From the NCBI GenBank assembly GCA_964571605.1, contig CAZNCS010000046.1, positions 1 to 22,267 of the forward strand: 22,267 bases of DNA, in the 5' to 3' direction. A program made the position numbers and the translations under genes. The notes beneath the pieces were generated by a model. It saw nothing but the letters and a program-made list of their open reading frames with translations. It made no database searches and was not told the origin of the DNA. Shown one piece after another: positions 8,489 to 15,435 of this stretch (position 1 is the first letter of the stretch; each line of letters begins with the position of its first letter). This DNA is from Leptospira_B sp964571605 (lineage in GTDB: Bacteria; Spirochaetota; Leptospiria; Leptospirales; Leptospiraceae).

Positions 8489-8733
8489 TTTGCAAAACCC
8501 TGGAAAATTAAACCTTCCGACGAATCGTTTGAAAACTAATACTCAAAGAATTTCCCTGAAGGAAAACAATAAAATAATTTTCTAAGATACGTAGAGGTAA
8601 AACTCTCTTACTATCAATGACTGATATGACCGGTAAATATCGATTTTACAGTAAAATTTCCGTACAATACTTACTATACACTATCATAGCTGCTTACGAA
8701 TTAGAAGCAGTGTCCTAAGTAGTTACATTCAGA

Positions 8734-9720
8734 TCAATTGTTTTCAAATATGGCATCCGCTTCATTATAAGAACCGCCACCGGGTATCGTACAAGTTGCT
8801 TGGGCATATCCGGTAGTGAACCCAAATCCATCACTCATACGTATGTAATAACTTCTAGTAGTCAACCCGCCGGCGGAAGGATAAGTACAACGTCCAGTCC
8901 TGGTGTAATTCGCATTCCCATTGTTTTGATCATAACAATTTGACGCTGTAGGAGTAGAACCTCCGGATAGAAACTCATAACAAAGTATTTCAGTCGTGAC
9001 TTCATTAAAAATACTGACAGCAGAGATCTGACCATTGGCAATCTGCATATAATTCCTTGTCCTCGCTCCCGACACATATCGGACTTCCAATATATACGTC
9101 CCTGCTGAAATATTAAATTTTTTGAATTCCGTATTCATCATACTATTTTGAGCTATCGGAACGCTCGCTGCAGAAGTACTCGTTTTGTAATAAATATCCA
9201 AATCCGTAAAAGAATATCCGACTATATTAAAAATATGGTCTCCTCCAGTACCGACGGTAAAGGTATAAAAGTTACTTTGATCAAGGGCAGAAATCATATT
9301 ACTGAATGCGTGAGGTTGATTGATAGGAATTTGAGCAAGAGAACGATAGCGCACCGTCTTCTCCAGAAACGGAAGACCGTTCTCCATAATCGTCATGGTC
9401 ACATTGGTGTTTTCATTGACCCCAGGAAGAAGAGGCATTGTAAATTCTAAAGTGGTCGGATCGGTAAACGTTAGACCAGTTCCCGGCTCCCCTCCTATCG
9501 TAACAGAGTAATCAGAAACGCTCCCCGAGAAGGAATCGTTCACAACGCTATTGGCTGATCCGGGAAAACCCAAATCAAAGTAAATATCAGCCGGGACTTC
9601 GTAATTGGCGAATAGATAAAGTAATCCGAGTTGTTTAGAATTATCACCCCCCGGCACACAAGAAGAAGCAAATATTAGAAACGACGATAATAATACTATA
9701 AAATGCGGTTTTAACTTCAT
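8734..9720 (-). CDS. lipoprotein with PPC-like beta-sandwich domain
   Basis: A 328-aa predicted lipoprotein; signal peptide with lipobox ending at Cys21 (FASSC). Residues about 133-230 look like a bacterial pre-peptidase C-terminal (PPC) type beta-sandwich: a segment with FYTFTVGTGGDHIFNI, then a DLDIYY turn, and finally AGTYILEVRY. The C-terminal 90 residues are rich in Gly, Ser, Thr and Tyr and contain several Cys, suggesting disulphides. The ATG at 9718-9720 has AGGA 5 bases upstream. No catalytic domain is attached, so a binding or adhesion role at the cell surface is possible but unproven. It stands alone on this strand, with 245 bp to RR2 and 585 bp upstream free of genes. Confidence 0.85.
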   Translation of the reverse strand: MKLKPHFIVLLSSFLIFASSCVPGGDNSKQLGLLYLFANYEVPADIYFDLGFPGSANSVVNDSFSGSVSDYSVTIGGEPGTGLTFTDPTTLEFTMPLLPGVNENTNVTMTIMENGLPFLEKTVRYRSLAQIPINQPHAFSNMISALDQSNFYTFTVGTGGDHIFNIVGYSFTDLDIYYKTSTSAASVPIAQNSMMNTEFKKFNISAGTYILEVRYVSGARTRNYMQIANGQISAVSIFNEVTTEILCYEFLSGGSTPTASNCYDQNNGNANYTRTGRCTYPSAGGLTTRSYYIRMSDGFGFTTGYAQATCTIPGGGSYNEADAIFENN

Positions 9721-9754
9721 ACAAATCCTAAGCCAGAGATACCGGAATTCGAAA

Positions 9755-9783
9755 ATTATAGAAGAGAATCGCGATTTTGTATA
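9755..9783 (-). promoter_or_regulatory. candidate promoter of the PPC-like lipoprotein
   Basis: On the minus strand a perfect TATAAT (9755-9760) is preceded after 17 bases by TATACA (9778-9783), a 4-of-6 match to the -35 consensus. Transcription would start about 30 bases before the ATG. Confidence 0.4.
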
Positions 9784-10036
9784 TTGGTAGAAATACCTAG
9801 AAATTTAAGACCAATCCGTATTTCTGCGGATTAGCTGACTTTTGGAAAAACAGAATCCACGGGCCATCTCCGTTAGTTATTTAGATAAATAATATATGTT
9901 TAAAGAATGAAACCCAGACAAAACAAGTGAATTCGCCTAAATCGTTTTATTCTTTTTGAATATTATATTTCTACATTTTTTAAATCATAAATTTTTACGG
10001 AATTTTAGAAAATCATCCTCAATCTCTGAACTGTAA

Positions 10037-10171
10037 ATAACCCATAGTTCCTACAAAATCTGGTTCTGAATTTGTACTTGCAAAATTCTCCTTTTTATGA
10101 TAGGAATTTTTTTGTGAGTGGAAATTTCTTCCACCACACCGGCCCCCACCCAAAAGGGCGGGGATTTTTTT
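10037..10171. repeat. degenerate copy of a GC-rich dispersed repeat
   Basis: It begins with a TAAC-C-CATAGTTCCTACA block also present at 13452-13469 (there with ACTCATAG). It continues with a GAAATTTCTxxxxC block and a C-rich/G-rich hairpin, in the same order as the fuller copy at 13452-13604. It lacks the right-hand TGTAGGAGCT end. The translated G-rich strand (PRPFGWG-like) is typical of spurious ORFs that I recall from Leptospira genomes. Confidence 0.55.
10144..10171 (+). terminator. terminator-like hairpin inside the repeat
   Basis: CCCC-A-CCC (10144-10151), loop AAAA and GGG-C-GGGG (10156-10163) form a GC-rich stem with one A/C mismatch, followed by seven T residues on the plus strand. 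It has the form of an intrinsic terminator, but no plus-strand gene ends here. It may be a property of the repeat rather than a terminator of a neighbour. Confidence 0.4.
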
Positions 10172-10305
10172 CGTATTAATATGGAATCTTCATTCAGAAG
10201 CGACGGACAGCAGGATTAGACAATTCCACTCGACATCTAATTTACAAATCACAATACAAATGCGTATAAAGGACGAATTGCCGCGGCCAAATGCAGTTTG
10301 TTGAT

Positions 10306-10743
10306 TTAAGCTATACTAAATGGATCTCCTTTTGCAAATATTTGGCGATCCCCGGAAAGTGTATCCATATATTCACGCACCTGAACAACTAAGCCGTTGT
10401 TACAAACAAAGACAAAACAATAATCGACAACATACGGCAAATGGTTCGGAAGCCGCGCGGACATCCGCTCCTCTACGATCACGATAGGCCCGTCCGCAAA
10501 AAAACCTTTAAATTCGATTTTGACATCCTGAAAAAGCCGACGCATGTCTGTAGCAATAAAACGGGCAATACTATCTCGACCTTTTATTTCGTTAGTAGAA
10601 TTAAAAGCCCGAGCAGTCGCATTATCTACCGGCGCAATCCATTCGGCGTCCGGCGCAAACTTTGAAGCGATGAGAGATTCATCACGGCTTGCAAAGGCCT
10701 CCCATACGGACTTTATAAATAGGCGACTTTCTTCCGTTTTCAA
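10306..10743 (-). CDS. SnoaL-like / NTF2-fold protein
   Basis: A 145-aa cytoplasmic protein with the pattern of the SnoaL / ketosteroid-isomerase-like (NTF2-fold) family: an N-terminal helix (ESRLFIKSVWEAFASRD), the DAEWIAP strand, GRDSIARFI, and paired beta strands near the end (VVDYCFVFVCNNGLVVQVREYMDT is the family hallmark region; given here only as a description). The start is TTG at 10741-10743 with GGAG 8 bases upstream. It is the third gene of the Ada-AlkA / Ogt operon, 27 bp after ogt. The family includes small-molecule isomerases, hydrolases and non-enzymatic proteins, so the substrate cannot be stated. A role in the alkylation response is guilt by association. Confidence 0.85.
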   Translation of the reverse strand: MKTEESRLFIKSVWEAFASRDESLIASKFAPDAEWIAPVDNATARAFNSTNEIKGRDSIARFIATDMRRLFQDVKIEFKGFFADGPIVIVEERMSARLPNHLPYVVDYCFVFVCNNGLVVQVREYMDTLSGDRQIFAKGDPFSIA

Positions 10744-10770
10744 TTTTCTTTCTCCAAGTATATTTTGATT

Positions 10771-11334
10771 TTATAATAAATAAGGTTCTTGATTTTGGTT
10801 CGACCATTTTCGAATTCCACGGACAATATTAGGATCGGAACCTGCAAAATTATGTTCTTGGCTTAATTCCATTTCCAGCAGATATTGTTTTCGCGGTAAT
10901 CCTCCTCCGAATCCTGTCAAACTTCCGTTAGAGCCTATAACTCGATGACAAGGTACGATGATTGCTATCGGATTTTTACCGTTGGCAAGACCCACTGCAC
11001 GAGAAGCATTCGGGTTGCCGAGACGACGCGCGAGTTCTCCATACGATACAATTGTTCCAAAGGGAATTTTTGTCAGTTCCGTCCAAGCACGTTTTTGAAA
11101 TGGAGTACCTTGTAAAATTAGAGGAAGATCGAATTTTCTAAGATTACCTGCGAAATACGCAGCGAGTTGTTCCACTGCAAGGGAAATCGGCTTAAGATCC
11201 GGATTCTCGATCCAATCCTCTTGGATATCGGGAGCATATTTTTGATTGCTCATATTAACTCTAGTAATGTTGGTCCCGTCCGATTGAATAAAAATGTCCC
11301 CGATCGGACTGAATGTTTTTGCGTAATACGACAT
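10771..11334 (-). CDS. ogt: methylated-DNA--protein-cysteine methyltransferase
   Basis: A 187-aa suicide repair protein that transfers the alkyl group from O6-alkylguanine (and O4-alkylthymine) in DNA to its own cysteine. The active site PCHRV has Cys129 as acceptor. The helix-turn-helix region FGTIVSYGELARRLG and the Arg finger region NASRAVG are present, followed by GFGGGLPRKQYLLEME. The ATG at 11332-11334 is chosen over the upstream in-frame ATG at 11356-11358 because GGAG lies 7 bases before it and it starts at the conserved N terminus. The ribosome site is inside the 3' end of the upstream gene, and the start is 2 bp after that gene's stop, so translational coupling is likely. About 20 residues extend past the usual C terminus. 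Confidence 0.95.
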   Translation of the reverse strand: MSYYAKTFSPIGDIFIQSDGTNITRVNMSNQKYAPDIQEDWIENPDLKPISLAVEQLAAYFAGNLRKFDLPLILQGTPFQKRAWTELTKIPFGTIVSYGELARRLGNPNASRAVGLANGKNPIAIIVPCHRVIGSNGSLTGFGGGLPRKQYLLEMELSQEHNFAGSDPNIVRGIRKWSNQNQEPYLL

Positions 11335-11336
11335 TA

Positions 11337-12758
11337 TTATTTCTCCAATGATTTCCATAAGTGCATCGCCGCATAAGAGCGCCAGGGCCGCCAGGATTCG
11401 GCTAGATTTAATACTTTATTAGGATTATTTTCACCAAGTGCTTTATAGATTCCTAAATCAGTATGCGGAAACGCATCGGGCCAACTTAAGACACGCATCG
11501 CGATGTACTGGGCAGTCCATTTACCGATACCAGGGATCTCTTTCAGTTCTGAAATCTGTCTTTCAAAGTTTGTATCAGGTTTGAGATCGAGTTTTTTTTC
11601 AGCTACAGCTTTTGCAAATAGGAGTATCGTTTCGGCCCGTCTAGAAGGAAGGCCGAGTGTTTCGATTTTTTTTACGCTAGAATTGGCCACATGCTCCGCA
11701 GATGGAGTGAAATGAGTCAGCCCAGGGATATCCGTCTCTATACAAACACCGAACATTTCTATAAAACGTCCCGCAAGAGTTGTCGCGGCTTTGACGCTAA
11801 TTTGTTGGCCGAGAATCGCTCGAATGCCGACCTCGAACGGATCGAAAGCACCCGGAACCCGAATGCCAGGATTTTTCGCGGATAACGTTTTAAGATGACG
11901 CGCAATTAATATAGGCTCGGCATTCAGATCGAATAATTTTCTCAACCGAGATAGTATGGGAACTAATACAGGTAATAATGATATGTCGATCTTAGCTCTT
12001 AGAAAATTTTTTTCTTTAACGGGCACAACCGAAATTGTCCCTTGTATTCCGGCAATCGAAACAGTTCGGCTGTATACTCCATTATGAATCACTTCTACTC
12101 CCGCAAGAAGCCTCTGACCTAAAAAACTTATAATAGAATTCCAGTCGAAAGGCGGTCGGAAGCTTAGATCGCAATTGATTGAATCCGTATTTTTGATCGC
12201 CTTACGAGTTTTTCGAAATTGACCGGGAACCATACGATACCGATTTTTAAAAAGTGCATTAAATCTTCTGAGACTAGAAAACCCGCTTGTAAATGCAATA
12301 TCCGTTATATTCAGCCTCGTATCCGTCAAAAGGCGTTTTGCGAGTAACAAACGTTGAGTCTGAGCGAGCTCTATTGGTGAGACTCCAAATTCATTTTTTA
12401 TTACACGTCTCAAATGACGCGCAGTTACTCCAAACTCATCGGCGAGATCCTCGATGGAACCTTCGCTCAACGCTCCTTCATCAATCATTTGTTTCGCTTG
12501 TGCGGCCAGACGGCTTACAGCCTCCATGGAAGAATATCCCGGCGCAAGTTCCGGACGACAGCGCAAACAGGGCCGATAACCGGCTACTTCAGCTGCGGCA
12601 GCACTCGGATAAAAACTGCAATTTTTAAAAAGAGCGGACCTGACTCTACAAATCGGGCGACAATAGACCTTTGTAGTTCTGACGGCGACGTAGAACACGC
12701 CGTCAAATCTCGAGTCATGTGTTATGGCCGCTTGGTAACAAATATTTGCATCCAGCAT
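11337..12758 (-). CDS. alkA: Ada-AraC-AlkA fusion: methylphosphotriester sensor, regulator and 3-methyladenine DNA glycosylase
   Basis: A 473-aa three-part protein. Residues 1-75 are the Ada zinc domain with Cys33, Cys37, Cys64 and Cys67, matching E. coli Ada Cys38/42/69/72; Cys33 is the expected methyl acceptor. Residues about 80-185 are an AraC-type double helix-turn-helix. Residues about 195-300 are the AlkA N-terminal domain. Residues about 310-470 are the HhH-GPD glycosylase fold with IPGIGKWTAQY as the hairpin and Asp434 (FPHTDLG) as the catalytic Asp. It should excise alkylated bases, remove methyl from phosphotriesters and activate its own operon when methylated (family knowledge). 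First gene of the operon with ogt and the SnoaL-like gene. The ATG at 12756-12758 has no clear Shine-Dalgarno. The Ada methyltransferase domain is absent and is supplied by ogt. Confidence 0.95.
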   Translation of the reverse strand: MLDANICYQAAITHDSRFDGVFYVAVRTTKVYCRPICRVRSALFKNCSFYPSAAAAEVAGYRPCLRCRPELAPGYSSMEAVSRLAAQAKQMIDEGALSEGSIEDLADEFGVTARHLRRVIKNEFGVSPIELAQTQRLLLAKRLLTDTRLNITDIAFTSGFSSLRRFNALFKNRYRMVPGQFRKTRKAIKNTDSINCDLSFRPPFDWNSIISFLGQRLLAGVEVIHNGVYSRTVSIAGIQGTISVVPVKEKNFLRAKIDISLLPVLVPILSRLRKLFDLNAEPILIARHLKTLSAKNPGIRVPGAFDPFEVGIRAILGQQISVKAATTLAGRFIEMFGVCIETDIPGLTHFTPSAEHVANSSVKKIETLGLPSRRAETILLFAKAVAEKKLDLKPDTNFERQISELKEIPGIGKWTAQYIAMRVLSWPDAFPHTDLGIYKALGENNPNKVLNLAESWRPWRSYAAMHLWKSLEK

Positions 12759-12918
12759 TAAACGACACTATAGAGTATATTTGTCGATTTGACTCGCCAT
12801 TTTCGGACCCGATCATATAGGAAAATCCTGAGCGGAGAATATCGATTTGAAATTGAAATTTTTTCTGTCACAAATTTTCACGAAGCGCGTCTTCTGTTTA
12901 TAAAGAGGAAAAAAACTA
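12759..12918. promoter_or_regulatory. divergent promoter region, Ada-AlkA operon / AhpD-like gene
   Basis: This 160-bp gap holds the promoters of both the alkylation-repair operon and the AhpD-like gene. On the minus strand TATACT and TATAGT hexamers lie close to the alkA start without a good -35 box, as expected for an activator-dependent promoter. On the plus strand TTGACT (12789-12794) is 19 bases from CATATA (12814-12819), a weak match. I could not identify an Ada box. Confidence 0.3.
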
Positions 12919-13359
12919 ATGAGCCTTAGATTCAATTACGCAAAAGTATATCCCCAAGTTTTGGAAAAAATGTTGGAAATGGAAAATTTTGCAAAAAGTT
13001 CCGGGATAGATCCCAAACTTTATGAGCTGATCAAAATCCGAGCTTCTCAAATCAACGGATGCGCTTACTGCATAAATATGCATACGAAAGACAGTCGCGC
13101 AATGGGAGAAGAAGAAAGACGGATTTATCTTCTCAACGCATGGAGAGAGACCAATTATTATACCGAAAAAGAAAAAGCAGCGTTAGAACTCACGGAATAT
13201 GTTACTAAGATCTCCGACCAAGGTGTACCCGACGAAGTATACGATAGAGTAAAAAAAGAATGGGATGAAAAAGGAATCATCGCTCTGATCGTAACAATCA
13301 ATACGATCAACTCTTGGAACAGAATCGCAATCTCTACAGGAATGACTCCCCCAAACTAA
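12919..13359 (+). CDS. AhpD-like carboxymuconolactone-decarboxylase-family protein
   Basis: A 146-aa all-helical cytoplasmic protein. The family core is visible at residues 38-56 with Cys48-x-x-Cys51 and His55 (NGCAYCINMH), the thiol/proton-relay motif of AhpD-type peroxidase-related proteins. The C terminus has the INSWNRIAI signature common in the family. Known members reduce peroxiredoxin systems or act as thiol-dependent peroxidases; the electron donor here is unknown. The ATG is preceded by AGAGG. It is divergent from the alkylation-repair operon, which suggests joint stress regulation but does not prove it. A long hairpin (13380-13419) follows the stop. Confidence 0.9.
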   Translation: MSLRFNYAKVYPQVLEKMLEMENFAKSSGIDPKLYELIKIRASQINGCAYCINMHTKDSRAMGEEERRIYLLNAWRETNYYTEKEKAALELTEYVTKISDQGVPDEVYDRVKKEWDEKGIIALIVTINTINSWNRIAISTGMTPPN

Positions 13360-13379
13360 AAAGTATGTAAAAATTATAA

Positions 13380-13419
13380 CCTCTCGATCGCCACGCGATA
13401 TTGTCGCGTGGATGAGAGG
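13380..13419 (+). terminator. long two-part hairpin after the AhpD-like gene
   Basis: An inner perfect 8-bp stem, CCACGCGA (13391-13398) and TCGCGTGG (13404-13411) with loop TATTG, is enclosed by an outer 6-bp stem, CCTCTC (13380-13385) and GAGAGG (13414-13419). It starts 20 bases after the AhpD-like stop. Only a short TTTT follows, several bases later, so efficiency as an intrinsic terminator is uncertain. Confidence 0.55.
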
Positions 13420-13451
13420 ACTCCATTTTGAGATTCTTGAGAATTCGTCAA

Positions 13452-13604
13452 TAACTCATAGTTCCTACACGAAAAACTACGAGAAATTTCTGTTTGCGAA
13501 AAATAGAAATTTCTGATACAGAAAAACCACCGCCCTCTCCCACGGGCCACTCCCCCCAATTCCCGATGATGGGTGGGGGAGATCTTTCTGTAGGAGCTCC
13601 TACA
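13452..13604. repeat. MITE-like GC-rich dispersed repeat with inverted ends
   Basis: The unit runs from an ACTCATAGTTCCTACA block to TGTAGGAGCTCCTACA (13589-13604). The ends AGTTCCTACA (13460-13469) and TGTAGGAGCT (13589-13598) are inverted repeats with one mismatch. Inside are the inverted GAAATTTCT / AGAAATTTC blocks and a C-rich hairpin (CTCCCCC near 13548 paired with GGGGGAG near 13575-13581). A degenerate copy lies at 10037-10171. I recall similar sequence as an abundant intergenic repeat in Leptospira; copy number here was not measured. The open frame on the minus strand (13374-13628) is repeat-derived and not called as a gene. Confidence 0.6.
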
Positions 13605-13607
13605 TAA

Positions 13608-13721
13608 AGAATAATTCAGCTTATTCAAAAAGACAATATTCCCAATGACCCGGTGACTACCGCGCTGATTCTAATTCCGATCGTCGTAGGAATTCCTACA
13701 TTCTTTCTCAATCTAACTTAG
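13608..13721 (+). other. possible 3' remnant of a lost membrane-protein gene
   Basis: Directly after the repeat there is a 37-codon open frame with no start, ending in TAG at 13719-13721 inside the antisense MCP 3' end. It reads NDPVTTALILIPIVVG and then a further hydrophobic stretch, like a C-terminal TM helix. It may be a gene tail left after the repeat or a deletion removed the rest, or simply chance. It contains the palindrome GTAGGAATTCCTAC (13686-13699). Confidence 0.2.
13686..13699. repeat. perfect palindrome GTAGGAATTCCTAC
   Basis: A 14-bp perfect palindrome, the same type as TGTAGGAGCTCCTACA at 13589-13604, differing only in the central bases. It lies 8 bp after the MCP stop on the minus strand. 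It may be a solo end of the dispersed repeat. Confidence 0.5.
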
Positions 13722-15282
13722 TAGATTCTAAAGTTTTTGCCAAAGAAACAGAAGTGCCTTTAAGTCTCTCTAAGCTAGTCCGAAGTTTTTCCGTAATTTC
13801 GGACATTTCCATGGACCTACGATTCAGATATTGTATTCCGTCCAATATTTGTTTGGTTCCATTCGATTGTTCTAATGTAGAATTTTTCATCTCTTTAGAC
13901 AGTTCGCGGATTTGCTGGTTTTTACCTTCGACTTCTGTGGACAAGGTTTTTTGTCGATCCACGGAGTCGCCCACTTGAGCAAGTGCCTCACCTATCGAGC
14001 CGATACCCGCGGTTAATTCTCTGAACGCCTGAACTAACTCTTCGAATTTTTCGGAACTTGTATTGGAAGCGTCTCCTAAAGCGTTGATTTGTTTTACGAT
14101 TTCTTTTGCATTTCTGGAAGAAGAGTCCGCGAGTTTGCTAACTTCTTCCGCTACAACCGAAAATCCTTTCCCCAACTCCCCGGCGCGAGCAGCTTCGATT
14201 GCCGCATTCAAAGCGAGTAAATTTGTCTTACCTGCTAAATCCTGGATCACGCTCAGAATTTTACTCACCTCTTGCACGGTTCCTTTAAACTGTGAGAACA
14301 CGTCTAACGCGATACGAACTGTTCCTTCCCCTTCGATTGCGGTAGCAGCGGAACCTTCTCCCAAACTTCTGGCAAAGGAAACAGCCTCGAAAACGCGGGT
14401 CATCTGATCTTTCCATCTATCTATAGAAGAAGATGTTTCGTTTCCGAATTCGTCCTGTTGTTCCGCCATTTTAGCGATGGACTCTATACTTGCCCCCATC
14501 TCCTCTAAAGTCGCGGAGATTTCTTCTACCATACTCGCTAAATCGCGACTGCTATCTTCGTTGGCTTTAGCGACTTCTTCCACATCTGTAAGCGATTTTT
14601 GTAATTCTTCCGCGACTGATTCGGAACTATGCAAAATTTCTTTTGCAGATGCCAAACTTCGAACAGCTCTCTCCTCGGCATTCTGAGCCTCTTCCACCAA
14701 ACGTCTAACAAATCGAGTAGCGTATGAAATTGTCACACCGAACGCAAATATGAAAATTCCCATGAGAATGATTAATGAAGGTCGTAAAACCACCATACCT
14801 TCATAACCCAAGGTTTGTAATTGAGGATTCAACGCATGAAGTGCTAATGCCATTCCAGTAAATTGAACTGTGAGTATGCTGGAACAAAGAAAAGTAAATC
14901 TTGGATTAAAACGAAATATCGTACCGGCAAGAATTAGAAAATAAATACCATAATTTGCGGGACTCAAAACCCCGTTCGATTTCCATTTGTCCTCCAATCC
15001 GAAATAACCGAATTGAACGACGGCGTATCCGGCAAATTCCAAAAATACCGTTGCATATTTTAACCAGGACCCATAACCGATCCAACGAAGAATTGCGGAA
15101 GAAAAAAGAATCGTGAAAAAATATACTAAAATTCCGGTGATATAATATGGTAAGGCGAAATAGATTCCGTTTTTCCAGACCATCCCCAAGGCGGTCCCTA
15201 AAAGAAATACGATCGTTAAAAAAATTCTAAGATAATTTGCGGCGACTTCCCCTTGTTTTTCTAAAACTAGATTTCTATCCAT
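13708..15282 (-). CDS. methyl-accepting chemotaxis protein with six-TM sensor region
   Basis: A 524-aa chemoreceptor. Residues about 15-190 contain roughly six hydrophobic helices with only short loops and no large periplasmic ligand domain. A coiled-coil stretch follows without an obvious HAMP domain. The cytoplasmic signalling helices follow, with the CheA/CheW-binding hairpin tip near residues 345-390 (GKTNLLALNAAIEAARAGE, then GKGFSVVAEEVSKLA). It should control CheA activity and endoflagellar rotation (family knowledge). The six-TM architecture suggests sensing within or near the membrane, or of a small membrane-permeant signal (inference). The ATG at 15280-15282 has GAGG 4 bases upstream. 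It is preceded on the same strand by the OMP gene, 153 bp away. Confidence 0.93.
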   Translation of the reverse strand: MDRNLVLEKQGEVAANYLRIFLTIVFLLGTALGMVWKNGIYFALPYYITGILVYFFTILFSSAILRWIGYGSWLKYATVFLEFAGYAVVQFGYFGLEDKWKSNGVLSPANYGIYFLILAGTIFRFNPRFTFLCSSILTVQFTGMALALHALNPQLQTLGYEGMVVLRPSLIILMGIFIFAFGVTISYATRFVRRLVEEAQNAEERAVRSLASAKEILHSSESVAEELQKSLTDVEEVAKANEDSSRDLASMVEEISATLEEMGASIESIAKMAEQQDEFGNETSSSIDRWKDQMTRVFEAVSFARSLGEGSAATAIEGEGTVRIALDVFSQFKGTVQEVSKILSVIQDLAGKTNLLALNAAIEAARAGELGKGFSVVAEEVSKLADSSSRNAKEIVKQINALGDASNTSSEKFEELVQAFRELTAGIGSIGEALAQVGDSVDRQKTLSTEVEGKNQQIRELSKEMKNSTLEQSNGTKQILDGIQYLNRRSMEMSEITEKLRTSLERLKGTSVSLAKTLESTKLD

Positions 15283-15435
15283 TTGTCCTCGGTTAGGCGG
15301 TCGTATTCCTAGTATGTCGCCCGAAATAAGGTTTTACGTACAAAATAATCTTTTTAAGGCGAACGATAAAACAAAGTTCGTCCTGTATAAACCCGATGTC
15401 AAGCAGGGATATTAAACGGATATAATAAACAAGAA

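Larger units (their letters stand above)
9784..10305. other. AT-rich intergenic stretch
   Basis: No coding frame with a plausible start and composition was found here on either strand. The left part (about 9880-10030) is very AT-rich. The middle (10037-10171) carries a degenerate copy of the Leptospira-type repeat described separately. The rest (10172-10305) lies downstream of the SnoaL-like gene and shows nothing I can name. Confidence 0.6.

Noticed and set aside
12293..12761. Plus-strand ORFs of 111 and 115 aa
   Set aside because: Shadows antisense to the Ada/AraC domains of the fusion gene, with no family signal.
13374..13628. 84-aa minus-strand ORF
   Set aside because: Mostly encoded by the GC-rich dispersed repeat and its palindromes; no credible ribosome site or family.
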